Shown: positions 51,782 through 60,048, counted from the first letter of the stretch. The stretch is 64,000 bases of DNA from Halorussus rarus (GCF_003369835.1 NZ_QPMJ01000002.1:1364001-1428000); one strand, 5' to 3'. The notes: generated by a model from the sequence alone, not told the origin. Numbers and translations: made by a program.

Positions 51782-52342
51782 GTGCAGACCGAGTGGTCCG
51801 TCGAGGCCATCACTCGGGCCACGCTGCCGGTCCTGCTCGCGCTGACCGTGGTCGAGATCGGGAGCGGGCTGGTGCTGGGGTCGTTCGAGGCGACCCTGCT
51901 GACCTACCCCTCGCTGCTGACGCTGGTCCCCGTCACCATCGGGACCGCCGGGAATCTGGGGAGCGTGCTCGCCGCGCGGCTCTCGACCGCGTTCCACCTC
52001 GGGACGCTCTCGTTCGACCCGACCGACGACCAGCTCGCGGGCAACGCGGTTGCGACCGTCGCGCTGGCGCTCACCGTCTTCCCGGTTGTCGGTGCGGGCG
52101 CGTGGGCGCTGTCGCTCGCGCTCGGGAGCGCCCGACTCCCCCTGTTCACGGTGGTCGCGGTGGCGCTGACAAGCGGCGCGGCGCTCGCGGTGGTCGCCGT
52201 CGCGGTGACGCTGGCGGCGACCTACGCGGCCTACCGCTTCGAACTCGACCCCGACGACGTGGTGATTCCGGTCGTGACCAACGTCTGCGACGTGCTGGGC
52301 GTGGTCGTGCTGTTCGCGGTGGTGCAGGTGCTGGTCTCCTGA
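51782..52342 (+). CDS. MgtE/SLC41-type transporter, second half
   Basis: A 186-residue membrane protein starting at a GTG directly after the previous TAG. Five helices contain LTLVPVTIGTAGNLGSVLAA and DDVVIPVVTNVCDVLGVVVL, paralogous to the first half (VPALLATRGN / VTTTGDVFG). The conserved Asp in the last helix corresponds to the ion-pathway acidic residue of MgtE. Substrate likely Mg2+ or another divalent cation. Confidence 0.88.
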   Translation: MQTEWSVEAITRATLPVLLALTVVEIGSGLVLGSFEATLLTYPSLLTLVPVTIGTAGNLGSVLAARLSTAFHLGTLSFDPTDDQLAGNAVATVALALTVFPVVGAGAWALSLALGSARLPLFTVVAVALTSGAALAVVAVAVTLAATYAAYRFELDPDDVVIPVVTNVCDVLGVVVLFAVVQVLVS

Positions 52343-52373
52343 GCGGCCGGGTGCGGGCCCGGGAAGAAGGAGA

Positions 52374-53669
52374 TCAGGTTACGCCGCCGCCGCGCCCCGC
52401 GAACTGCTCGAACTCCTCGTTCTCGACGACCCGCCGCAACTGCTCGACGACCTCCCAGACGTCCTCGTAGCCCGTGTAGAGGGGCGACGGGCAGATGCGA
52501 ACCACGTTCGGCGGTCGGAAGTCGACGACCACGCCCCGATCCTTGAGTGCCTCGCTGACCCGGTACGCCTCGGGGTGCTCGACCGCGACGTGGCCGCCCC
52601 GGCGGTCAGGGTCGCGGGGCGTCCCGACCTCGTAGTCGGGCAGGCGCTCGTCCACGAGGAATATCAGGTACTCGGTGAGCGAGACGGACTTCTCGCGGAC
52701 CGCCCCGATGCCGGTCGCGAGAGTTCCATCACCGGCGTCCTCGAACACGTCGAGCGACCCCGCGAGCGGGGCGGCCGAGAGTATCGGAATCGTGCCGATT
52801 TGGTAGGCGCCCGCCGAGTCGGCGGGGATGTACGTCGGGTTCATCTCGAACTGGGTCTCCTTCTCGTGGCCCCACCAGCCCGCGAGCGCGGGCCGGGCGC
52901 CGAAGTGGTCCTCGCTGACGTAGAGGCCGGCGATGGCGCCCGGGCCGGCGTTGAGGTACTTGTAGCTGCACCAGACCGCGAAGTCGACGCCGAGGGCCGA
53001 GAGGTCGTGCGGGACGACCCCGACCGAGTGGGCGAGGTCGAACCCCGCGAGGGCGTCGTGCTCGTGGGCGGCCACGGTGATCGCCTCGACGTCGAGCAGC
53101 TGGCCGCTCCGGTAGAGCACCGAGGGGAGGAAGACGACGGCGGTGTCGTCGTCGATTGCGTCCACGACGTCCGCGGTCTCGACGGTCCGACCGTCGCGGC
53201 TCTCGACCACGGTCAGCGCCTCGTCGGGGTCCGCACCGCGCTGGCGCAGTTGGGCGCGGACCGCGTAGTGGTCGGTCGGGAAGTCGAGTTCGTCCACGAC
53301 GATTTTCGTCCCCTCCGCCCGCTCGTAGAACGTCCCGACCAGCGTGTGGATGTTGACGGTCGTGGAGTTGGCGACGACCACCTCCTCCTCGTTCGCGCCG
53401 ACCAGGGGCGCGAGTCGGTCGCCCAGCCGCTCGCCGTAGTAGAACCACGGCGGGTCGGCGTCGGTCCACCCCCGGATGGCGAGGTCGCGCCACTCCTCGA
53501 CCGCCCGGTCGAGCGCGTCTTCGGCGTCTTCCGACAGCAGGCCGAGCGAGTTGCCGTCGACGTACCACCCGTCGTCGGGGTCGTAGAACCGGTCGGCGAG
53601 GTGGCCGAGGGGGTCGGCCTCGTCGCGCCGGGCGGCGTAGTCGGCCCCGAGTTCGAAGTCGGCGTCCAT
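52374..53669 (-). CDS. kynU: Kynureninase
   Basis: A 431-residue PLP enzyme: YVDGNSLGLLSEDAEDALDR, VVVANSTTVNIHTLVGTFYE, FPTDHYAVRAQL, FDLAHSVGVVPHDLSALGVD (PLP Asp/His), the Schiff-base Lys in VWCSYKYLNAGPGAIAGLYV, and GWWGHEKETQFEM. These are kynureninase signatures; the enzyme splits kynurenine or 3-hydroxykynurenine to (hydroxy)anthranilate and alanine. The ATG at 53669 is chosen; the frame continues upstream only as antisense to the hydrolase gene. Confidence 0.92.
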   Translation of the reverse strand: MDADFELGADYAARRDEADPLGHLADRFYDPDDGWYVDGNSLGLLSEDAEDALDRAVEEWRDLAIRGWTDADPPWFYYGERLGDRLAPLVGANEEEVVVANSTTVNIHTLVGTFYERAEGTKIVVDELDFPTDHYAVRAQLRQRGADPDEALTVVESRDGRTVETADVVDAIDDDTAVVFLPSVLYRSGQLLDVEAITVAAHEHDALAGFDLAHSVGVVPHDLSALGVDFAVWCSYKYLNAGPGAIAGLYVSEDHFGARPALAGWWGHEKETQFEMNPTYIPADSAGAYQIGTIPILSAAPLAGSLDVFEDAGDGTLATGIGAVREKSVSLTEYLIFLVDERLPDYEVGTPRDPDRRGGHVAVEHPEAYRVSEALKDRGVVVDFRPPNVVRICPSPLYTGYEDVWEVVEQLRRVVENEEFEQFAGRGGGVT

Positions 53670-53783
53670 GCGCGAGTCGAACGGCGGAACCGGGTTAGTA
53701 GTTCGGTCTCGCAGCGGTCGGCCGGTCGGTCGCCTCGACGTCGGCCACCCACGCCTTTCTCGCTCGCCTCCCAACTCGAACCC

Positions 53784-54758
53784 ATGACCGAACCCCTGCG
53801 AACCGAACTGGACCCCGAAGTCGCCGCGGTCGTCGCGGACATCGAAGCCGAGGGCGTCCCCGAATGGTCGTCCCTGTCCGTCGAGTCGGCCCGGCGCATC
53901 GAGGACGGAGTGTTCTCGGGCAGCGACCCGCCCGAGGTCGGGTTCGTCCGCAATCTCTCGATCCCCGGCCCGGACGCGTCGGCGGCGGAAACCGGTCCGG
54001 CGAGCGAGATTCCGATTCGGGTCTACCGCCACGCCGACCTCGACGGCGCCGAACCCGCGCCGGTCCTCGTCTACTACCACGGCGGCGGGTGGGTGCTGGG
54101 CACGCTCGACTCCATCGACGGGGTGTGTCGCCGCCTCGCGCGCCGCGGAGAGTGCGTCGTCGTGTCGGTGGACTACCGGCTCGCGCCCGAGCACCCCTTC
54201 CCCGCCGCGGTAGACGACGCCTCCGCCGCCCTCCGGTGGGTCGCAGAGCACGCCGACGCGTTCGGCGGCGACCCCGGCCGACTCGCGGTCGGCGGCACGA
54301 GCGCGGGCGGGAACCTGGCCGCGGTGACGGCGCTGCGGGCGAGAGAGCTCGAAGACCTCGTGTTGTCCCGTCAGCTCCTCCTCTACCCCATCACCGACCA
54401 CGCGTTCGACACCGACTCGTACGCCGAGAACGGCGACGGCCCGCTGCTGACCGAGGCCGACATGCGGTGGTTCTGGGACCACTACCTGCGGAGCGCGGTC
54501 GACGGCGCGAACCCCTACGCGTCGCCGCTCCGGACGCCGGACCTCTCGGGGCTCCCGCCCGCGACCGTGTCGACCTGCGGGTTCGACCCCCTGCGAGACG
54601 AGGGCGTCGCGTACGCCGAGCGACTCGCGGACGCCGGAGTCGAGGTTCGCCACGACCACCACCCCGACATGCCCCACGGCTTCCTGAGCACGAGCGAGGA
54701 CGTCGCGGCCGCGGACGAGGCACTGGACGAACTCGGCGCCGAGCTGCGGTCGCTGTAG
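53784..54758 (+). CDS. Alpha/beta hydrolase, HSL-type esterase
   Basis: A 324-residue hydrolase of the hormone-sensitive lipase group: the oxyanion motif VLVYYHGGGWVLGTLDS, VSVDYRLAPEHPFPAAVDDA, the nucleophile elbow GGTSAGGNLAAV (Ser), DPLRDEGVAYAERL (Asp) and MPHGFLS (His). All catalytic residues are present. It is divergent from kynU across 114 bases, so an activity such as kynurenine formamidase is possible; the HGGGW motif is shared by both enzyme groups. Confidence 0.9.
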   Translation: MTEPLRTELDPEVAAVVADIEAEGVPEWSSLSVESARRIEDGVFSGSDPPEVGFVRNLSIPGPDASAAETGPASEIPIRVYRHADLDGAEPAPVLVYYHGGGWVLGTLDSIDGVCRRLARRGECVVVSVDYRLAPEHPFPAAVDDASAALRWVAEHADAFGGDPGRLAVGGTSAGGNLAAVTALRARELEDLVLSRQLLLYPITDHAFDTDSYAENGDGPLLTEADMRWFWDHYLRSAVDGANPYASPLRTPDLSGLPPATVSTCGFDPLRDEGVAYAERLADAGVEVRHDHHPDMPHGFLSTSEDVAAADEALDELGAELRSL

Positions 54759-54814
54759 CGGGTGGCGACGGTTGAGCGCGGCGGACACAGAAGAAGCGAC
54801 GCGGTCCGGGCGCG

Positions 54815-55234
54815 CTACTCGAAGTCGTCGGGCGTGACCGGTTGGCCCTCCTCGGTCGGCGGGGCGACGTGGTCGACGAACTCCTCGACGCCGGGCTCCT
54901 CGACCCGGACCCGGACGTGGATGTCGCCGAGCTCGTCGGGGTTGCCCACCGCGAAGTTGACGACGCCCTCGAAGGCGGCCTGCTTCTTCAGGTCGAACGC
55001 GAGGGTGTTCCCGCGCCGGCTCCCGAAGAACTCCCCGCGGGCGGTGTCGAGTATCTCCTGGCGGTGGAGCAGTTCCGAGAAGTGGTCGAGCGAGTGGGCC
55101 TCGGCGGCGATCTCGCCGTGCTGGTCCGCGACGTCGGCGCCGGGGAAGATGTTCGTGACGGCGGTCGCGACTCGGTCGGCGATCTCGGTGTCGGCGACGG
55201 GGGCCGTGATCTGGACGTCGATGCTGTATATCAT
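54815..55234 (-). CDS. UPF0201-type RNA-binding domain protein
   Basis: A 139-residue protein: IYSIDVQITAPVADTEIADR, AVTNIFPGADVA, LDHFSELLHRQEILDTARGE, FFGSRRGNTLAFDLKKQAAF, GDIHVRVRVEEPGVEEFVDH. This is the archaeal COG1325/UPF0201 family (RNA-binding-like L5 fold). It lies 54 bases downstream of the UPF0200 gene on the same strand, an arrangement conserved in archaea. Function unproven. Confidence 0.88.
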   Translation of the reverse strand: MIYSIDVQITAPVADTEIADRVATAVTNIFPGADVADQHGEIAAEAHSLDHFSELLHRQEILDTARGEFFGSRRGNTLAFDLKKQAAFEGVVNFAVGNPDELGDIHVRVRVEEPGVEEFVDHVAPPTEEGQPVTPDDFE

Positions 55235-55288
55235 CGGTGTCGGGTGAATCGTCGGGTGTTCATCGGTTCTGGTCGGAGCGTCGGGCGA

Positions 55289-55867
55289 TCACGCTTCGTT
55301 GGCGGGTCGCTCGCCGTCGAGCGCCTCGACGCCCTCGGTCAGCAGGGCGCGGATCTGCTCGTGGAACGCCTCCAGCGTGCCGGTGTTGTCGATGCGGACC
55401 TCGGCGCGCGCGATGGCCTCGTCCATGCCGAAGCCGCGCTCGCGCTCGTCGCGCTCGCGCAGCGACTCGCCGTCGTCGGTGTTGTCCCGGCCGCGGGACT
55501 CGACGCGGTCGGCCCGGACCTCGAACGGCGCCTCGATGCTCACCAGCGTGAACGCGTCGCCGAACGCCTCCTCGAAGCGCTCGACCTCGACGCCCGCCCG
55601 GATGCCGTCGACGAGCACGGCGTCGCTTTCCTCTAGGGCCTCCTCGACGACCGGCAGCGAGCGCTGGGCGATGGCGTCGGGACCGTTCTCCTCCCGGAGC
55701 GCGCCGGCGATCTCGCCGTGGTGCTCGGCCGGGTCGAGCCCCCGGTCGCGGCACTCCCGGCGGATGACGTCGCCCATGGTGACGACGGGAATGGCGAGGT
55801 CCTCGGCCACGGTCGCGGCCTCGCCCTTCCCGCTCCCCGGCAGGCCGACGGTTCCGATAACTCTCAT
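55289..55867 (-). CDS. UPF0200-type nucleotide kinase-like ATPase
   Basis: A 192-residue P-loop protein: RVIGTVGLPGSGKGEAATVA (Walker A), VVTMGDVIRRECRDRGLDPA, AVLVDGIRAGVEVERFEEAF and SRGRDNTDDGESLRERDERE. It is related to dephospho-CoA and adenylate kinases (COG0237/UPF0200), but archaeal dephospho-CoA kinase activity has been assigned to a different family, so the substrate is uncertain. It is followed by its usual partner UPF0201. Confidence 0.9.
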   Translation of the reverse strand: MRVIGTVGLPGSGKGEAATVAEDLAIPVVTMGDVIRRECRDRGLDPAEHHGEIAGALREENGPDAIAQRSLPVVEEALEESDAVLVDGIRAGVEVERFEEAFGDAFTLVSIEAPFEVRADRVESRGRDNTDDGESLRERDERERGFGMDEAIARAEVRIDNTGTLEAFHEQIRALLTEGVEALDGERPANEA

Positions 55868-55999
55868 TGGGTTTCGATAGTGGTGAGTGGTGCATAAGCG
55901 CTGTGTTCCGGGCGTACGCCCAGCGGAACCGTCGTCTCCCGCGTCCAGCCGGGAGAAATCCTAAGGTCTTTTGTCGAGGCCGTCCGAACGAAGCGGTGA

Positions 56000-56154
56000 G
56001 GGCACGTAGCTCAGTCTGGATAGAGCGTCGGACTTCTATCTCGGTCGGTGGCTGCTCGCGGTTTCACCGCTCGCGCTGGCGAGGCGCGTCGCGCCTCGCG
56101 TCTCCGGTCGGGGAAGACATCCGACGGTCGTGGGTTCAAATCCCATCGTGCCCG
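56000..56154 (+). tRNA. tRNA-Arg (TCT anticodon), intron-containing
   Basis: Acceptor GGGCACG (56000-56006) pairs with CGTGCCC (56147-56153), discriminator G at 56154, no encoded CCA. D arm GCTC...GAGC, anticodon stem TCGGA/TCCGA, loop CT-TCT-A plus A after splicing, T arm GTGGG-TTCAAAT-CCCAT. Exons are 56000-56038 and 56119-56154, giving a 75-base tRNA; the intron lies at the canonical 37/38 position. TCT reads AGA/AGG codons, rare in this GC-rich genome. Confidence 0.95.
56039..56118 (+). other. 80-base archaeal tRNA intron
   Basis: The junctions form a perfect bulge-helix-bulge: bulge TAT, four-base helix CTTC/GAAG and bulge ACA. It is enclosed by the anticodon stem on one side and a nine-pair intron helix (CTCGGTCGG with CCGGTCGGG, including G-U pairs) on the other. 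Cleavage after the second base of each bulge (TA|T and AC|A) gives the exons above. The interior holds a hairpin gcgaggcg-cgtcg-cgcctcgc at 56080-56100. Confidence 0.9.
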
Positions 56155-56155
56155 T
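56139..56155 (+). repeat. tRNA 3'-end direct repeat, left copy
   Basis: AATCCCATCGTGCCCGT at the 3' end of tRNA-Arg is repeated exactly at 56264-56280, 125 bases downstream, an attachment-site-like arrangement. Confidence 0.75.
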
Positions 56156-56199
56156 GCAACGAGGAGCGCCGGAGGCGCGACGAGTGAACCGGCGCGAAA

Positions 56200-56211
56200 G
56201 GGGATTTGAAC
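56200..56211 (-). repeat. Inverted T-arm fragment
   Basis: Between the two tRNA 3'-end copies lies ggggatttgaac, of which 11 bases are the exact reverse complement of the T-arm segment gttcaaatccc of the same tRNA. It is flanked by hairpins gcgcc-gga-ggcgc (~56166-56178) and ctcgcc-gga-ggcgag (56227-56241). Confidence 0.6.
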
Positions 56212-56263
56212 TACGGAAGAGGCAGTCTCGCCGGAGGCGAGGAAGCGTCTTCAGGTGGTTCAG

Positions 56264-56280
56264 AATCCCATCGTGCCCGT
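56264..56280 (+). repeat. tRNA 3'-end direct repeat, right copy
   Basis: Exact 17-base copy of 56139-56155, without the rest of a tRNA. It directly adjoins repeat copy B. Confidence 0.75.
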
Positions 56281-56285
56281 CGACC

Positions 56286-56454
56286 TTTTACCGCGTCCTC
56301 GCGAGCCCAGCGAGCGAGGGCTCGGGAGAATCGAATTCTCCCGGCGGTCGCGCCCCGAGAGGCGCTCCCTCGTAAAACGTCGATGAAAAGCCTGCGCTCT
56401 TCCCTTCGGTCGTCGCTTGGCCCGCTCGCTCACAGCCGTTCGCTCGCGGTAAAA
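56286..56454 (+). repeat. Hairpin-rich dispersed repeat, copy B, with terminal inverted repeats
   Basis: 169 bases bounded by TTTTACCGCG (56286-56295) and its exact reverse complement CGCGGTAAAA (56445-56454). Inside is a nine-base stem cgggagaat-cga-attctcccg (56323-56343), a gcgcc/ggcgc stem and an aaaacgtcgatgaaaa block, in the same order as copy A. No protein is encoded. The gap from the tRNA to the next gene (56155-56493) holds only repeats. Confidence 0.75.
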
Positions 56455-56493
56455 CAACCTAAACAGTTCCAAAATGTCCTTTGCAGTCGCAGA

Positions 56494-56676
56494 TCAGTCG
56501 CCACCGCCCGCGAGTTTATAGCCGAGAATCATCCCCAGGGTCCCGGCGAGGTTGGCGAGCACGGTCACGCGTAACCGTTCGCCCCCGTCGTCGTGCTTCG
56601 ACAGCGAGCGTCCGGCGACCAGCGACGCGACGAAGCTAATTGCCATCTGCGTGCGGTAACTGACTAGTCGAGCCAT
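56494..56676 (-). CDS. 60-residue membrane microprotein
   Basis: ATG at 56676. MARLVSYRTQMAISFVASLV then AGRSLSKHDDGGERLRVTVL and ANLAGTLGMILGYKLAGGGD. One or two membrane segments flank a charged loop. A TATA-like ctatgaga on the coding strand lies ~26 bases upstream. It is 52 bases downstream of the flippase gene on the same strand. Function unknown. Confidence 0.65.
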   Translation of the reverse strand: MARLVSYRTQMAISFVASLVAGRSLSKHDDGGERLRVTVLANLAGTLGMILGYKLAGGGD

Positions 56677-56728
56677 ACCGAGTTGTCGTCGGGAATTCTC
56701 ATAGTGGTTGTCATCAGCCCGCTCGCCG

Positions 56729-58258
56729 CTAGTTCGATTCGAGGAGGTTCCGGAGGTACGGGAGCTCGATGCCGGCCTTCTGCTCAAAGAAGTCGATGAT
56801 GAGCGTGTCGAGCGGGCGGAAGCAGCCGGCGAAGAACGCGGTCGCGAGCACCAGGATGCCGCAGACGACGAGGAACAGCGGGAGCGTCACGGCCGTGAGG
56901 CTGACGTACTGGGAGAGCGCGTACGTGGCGGGGAGGAAGACCACCGGGAGGACGAAGTACGTCCGGAGCGTGTACCGAGAGATCGGTGTGATTCCGGTCC
57001 GGTACTTGAGGATCGCGTTGAGCGCGAAGTTGCGGTAGACGTAGGAGACGCAGGAGGCGACCGCCGCACCGGGGACCCCGTACGCCGGGATGAGAGCGAG
57101 GTTGATGACGACGTTTGCGGCGAGGGTGGTCACCTCCACGACGAGAATCTCGGTGGTGTGTCCCATCGCCGAGAGCGTCTCGCGGTTGCGGCCGGCCGCC
57201 GCGCTGGTGAAGAAGCCGACCGAGAGGATCATCAGCGCGGTCGCGCCCGACGTGTACTCGCCGCCGAAGAAGATGCGGATGACGTCGGCCGGGAAGACGG
57301 TGAAGACGAGGAACGCCGGGAGCGTGATGAAGAAGCCCCACTTGGTCGTCAGCTCGTATATCTGGCGGACGTCGTCGCGCCGGCCGTCCGAGTCGAGCCG
57401 GGAGGTGAGCGGGAAGTAGAGGTAGCCGAACGCCGAGATGACCATGAGCAGGCTGTTCGAGAGGGGGTAGGCGACGTTGTAGATGCCGGCCGCCTCCGAG
57501 CCGTGGAAGTAGCCCAGCATGAGGGTGTCCGTCCTGGTGAGCAGGACCGCGAGCAGGGTGGTGACCACCAGCGGCGCGGAGTACGAGATCAGCTTCCGGG
57601 GCTGGAGGTCGAACCCGCCGACGATGGCGTAGAGCCGGTTGAGACAGGCGTGGGCCACGACCAGCGAGAGGAGCGTCGCGGCGACGTAGGCGTAGCCGAT
57701 GGCGGCGATGCCCCAGCCCAGCGCGACGAGACCGACGAACAGCGAGATGCGGACGACGGGGTAGAAGACGTTCTTCACGAGGAGCTTGTACTTCGTATCC
57801 TCCATGCCGCGGATCGCGGCCACCGCGACCGTGAACAGCGCCGAGAGCGGGATGGAGAGGATGAACAGTCGGAACAGCGCGAGCGACTCGACGTCGGAGA
57901 ACAGGACGCTCGCGATGGTCGCCGAGTAGCGGTAGAACAGGACGGTCACGACCAGGCTGATGGCGGCCGAGACCACCAGGCCCGTCAGCCAGATGCCGCG
58001 GCGCTCCGCGTCGCTCTCGGCGCGCGAGAGGTACCGCGACACCCCCTGGTTGATGCCGACGAGCGAGATGACCGAGCCGATGGACATGACCGCGAGCCCG
58101 ATGGTGACTTCGCCGTACTTCGCGGGGGTGAACACCCGGGCGACGATGACGCGCTCGACCAGCGTCCCGGCCGACGAGAGGACGATGCCGAGGAGGATGA
58201 GCGCGGTGCTGGAGAACAGGGCCGATACCTCGTCGTCGATGGAGTTCTCTTCGGACAT
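56729..58258 (-). CDS. Wzx-type polysaccharide flippase
   Basis: A 509-residue protein with about 14 hydrophobic segments of the MATE/Wzx (PST) superfamily. The N-terminal VIVARVFTPAKYGEVTIGLA and GINQGVSRYLSRAESDAERR, and the mid-protein LLTRTDTLMLGYFHGSEAAG, are family hallmarks. The haloarchaeal relative AglR is proposed to flip lipid-linked glycans for N-glycosylation. It lies beside an exported beta-helix protein and a glycosyltransferase, so it probably exports a surface glycan. Confidence 0.9.
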   Translation of the reverse strand: MSEENSIDDEVSALFSSTALILLGIVLSSAGTLVERVIVARVFTPAKYGEVTIGLAVMSIGSVISLVGINQGVSRYLSRAESDAERRGIWLTGLVVSAAISLVVTVLFYRYSATIASVLFSDVESLALFRLFILSIPLSALFTVAVAAIRGMEDTKYKLLVKNVFYPVVRISLFVGLVALGWGIAAIGYAYVAATLLSLVVAHACLNRLYAIVGGFDLQPRKLISYSAPLVVTTLLAVLLTRTDTLMLGYFHGSEAAGIYNVAYPLSNSLLMVISAFGYLYFPLTSRLDSDGRRDDVRQIYELTTKWGFFITLPAFLVFTVFPADVIRIFFGGEYTSGATALMILSVGFFTSAAAGRNRETLSAMGHTTEILVVEVTTLAANVVINLALIPAYGVPGAAVASCVSYVYRNFALNAILKYRTGITPISRYTLRTYFVLPVVFLPATYALSQYVSLTAVTLPLFLVVCGILVLATAFFAGCFRPLDTLIIDFFEQKAGIELPYLRNLLESN

Positions 58259-58524
58259 CCTTCGGGGGAGTTGGGCGGTCGTCTCGGTCTGCGCGTCAAC
58301 TACCGAGGACTCGGGGACGCTTTGTTATGTGACGGCTACTCCGCCGTACGGACACCGTGGAAACGCGCCGTTGACGGTGAACCACGAGGAGTACGCTCCG
58401 ACTAACCCGCGGTTCGCGCGATGCCGGACCTTCTACAGCCTTTGGTCCGACTATAAAAATAGCAAAATCCACATTGAAGCCACATCAAAAGCTACTTAAG
58501 ATACCCCTGGTCAGTTGAAGTCGC

Positions 58525-60048
58525 ATGGCACGCGACGAGACGAAACGCGAACGTAACGGGGAGAAATCACTGCTTAACCGCCGAACGTACCTGAAAGGTG
58601 CCGGGGCTGCGGTCGCTTCGCTGGCCGCCTTCCGCGGGGCGAGCGGCGGCGCGGCGGCCGCCGAGTACGAGACGCGGACCGTCTCGGCCGGGGGCTACGA
58701 TAGCGTCACCCTCCGGGACGGCGACACCTTCGAGAACGTCCTCGTGGACATCTCCGCGGACGGCGCGGAGTTCCACGTCGACGCCCACGGCGACGACTGG
58801 GCGATCCGGAACGTCGGCATCAAGGGCCGGCTCGACTCGTCGGGCGGCGCTCCGAACATCATCCGGGCGGACGGTAACGGGGTCATCGAGCACTGCTTCT
58901 TCGGCGACATCGCCGCCCCGAACATCGGCGGCGGGGCCATCGGCATCAAGTCCTACCACGCCGGCCACATCGACATCAAGGAGTGCTACATCGGCGGGTC
59001 GACCGACAACGGCGTCTACGCCGCCCAGCCCGCGGAGAACAACGGCGGGACGATGGCGATCGACACCTGCTACTTCGTCAACAACAACATCACCCACATC
59101 CGGGCCGCCGCCGACGGTACCACCGTGAAGAACTCCGTCCTGACCAACACCAACGACGTCAACCCCAACCACAAGTCCGGCAGCATCAACAGCCGCGGGT
59201 TCTGGGACTTCTACGGCGACGGCGACGAGACCGTCACCATCGAGAACTGCGACATCGACATCACCGACGAGAACACGAACGGGTCGGCCACGGCCGCGGT
59301 CGCGACCGCCGTGACCTACGAGATGCGCAACTGCCAGGTCAAGGGCCAACTCCGGGGCAACGTCACCGAGTCCAACGTCGGCAGCAGCCCGGACACCTCG
59401 GTCCCGGCCGGCGTCCCCACGACGCCCGAGGACGCGGCCGCGGCCACCGCCACCGGCGACACGAGCGGTTCGGGAACGCAGACCCCCGACCAGTCCGGCG
59501 ACGACCAGCCCCAGGGGACCCTCCTCGAACTGATTTCGACCCCGGACCGGGCCAACATCACCTACGAGTTCACGGTCGAGGGGACCGTCGAGAAGCGCAC
59601 CTCCAGCAGCGACGGCGTCGTCGCCGAGGCCAACGACAGCGTGACCGACAACGGCGACGGGACCGTCACAGTCTCGGGCATCTCGGGTAACGGCCACGGC
59701 GACTCCTACCTCGTCCAGGGGTCGATCACCGCGATGGACCTCGACGAGAGCCTCTGGACCATCCGGTACGACGGCGCGGAGGTCGGCGTCGACGACTTCG
59801 TCCTGCCGAACAAGCTGGTCATCGACGGCAGCGACACGCCCCGGGTCCAGAGCACCTACACCTTCTCGGTCGACGGGAAGGTCGAGAAGAGCGGCGACCT
59901 CGGCTCGATAAACGCCCACGACACCGTCGACCAGGGAACCATCAGCGGCCGGGTCATCGGCGGCAGGGACGGCTACCGGTTCTCCGGCGAGATCACCGGC
60001 TTCAAGCTCGACGGTCCCGCCTCGGTCGAGGTTCAGGACGGTTCGTAG
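58525..60048 (+). CDS. Tat-exported parallel beta-helix protein
   Basis: A 507-residue protein. The Tat signal is LNRRTYLKGAGAAVASLAAF. Residues ~50-265 form a right-handed beta-helix with Asn/Gly ladders (IRNVGIKGRL; IEHCFFGDIA; HIDIKECYIGG; AIDTCYFVNNN; VTIENCDIDI), as in pectate-lyase-like or polysaccharide-binding proteins. A Thr/Asp/Gly linker (~280-325) precedes two tandem ~85-residue repeats (ITYEFTVEGTVEKRTSSSDG; STYTFSVDGKVEKSGDLGSI), each ending with a DSYLVQGSIT / DGYRFSGEIT strand. Probably acts on or binds surface polysaccharide. Confidence 0.85.
   Translation: MARDETKRERNGEKSLLNRRTYLKGAGAAVASLAAFRGASGGAAAAEYETRTVSAGGYDSVTLRDGDTFENVLVDISADGAEFHVDAHGDDWAIRNVGIKGRLDSSGGAPNIIRADGNGVIEHCFFGDIAAPNIGGGAIGIKSYHAGHIDIKECYIGGSTDNGVYAAQPAENNGGTMAIDTCYFVNNNITHIRAAADGTTVKNSVLTNTNDVNPNHKSGSINSRGFWDFYGDGDETVTIENCDIDITDENTNGSATAAVATAVTYEMRNCQVKGQLRGNVTESNVGSSPDTSVPAGVPTTPEDAAAATATGDTSGSGTQTPDQSGDDQPQGTLLELISTPDRANITYEFTVEGTVEKRTSSSDGVVAEANDSVTDNGDGTVTVSGISGNGHGDSYLVQGSITAMDLDESLWTIRYDGAEVGVDDFVLPNKLVIDGSDTPRVQSTYTFSVDGKVEKSGDLGSINAHDTVDQGTISGRVIGGRDGYRFSGEITGFKLDGPASVEVQDGS

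Noticed and set aside
53670-54788. N-terminal extension of the kynureninase frame
   Set aside because: The extra ~370 codons are antisense to the hydrolase gene; conserved kynureninase sequence begins at 53669.
56130-56574. Two short plus-strand frames after tRNA-Arg
   Set aside because: They read through tRNA fragments and hairpin repeats, so they are not real genes.
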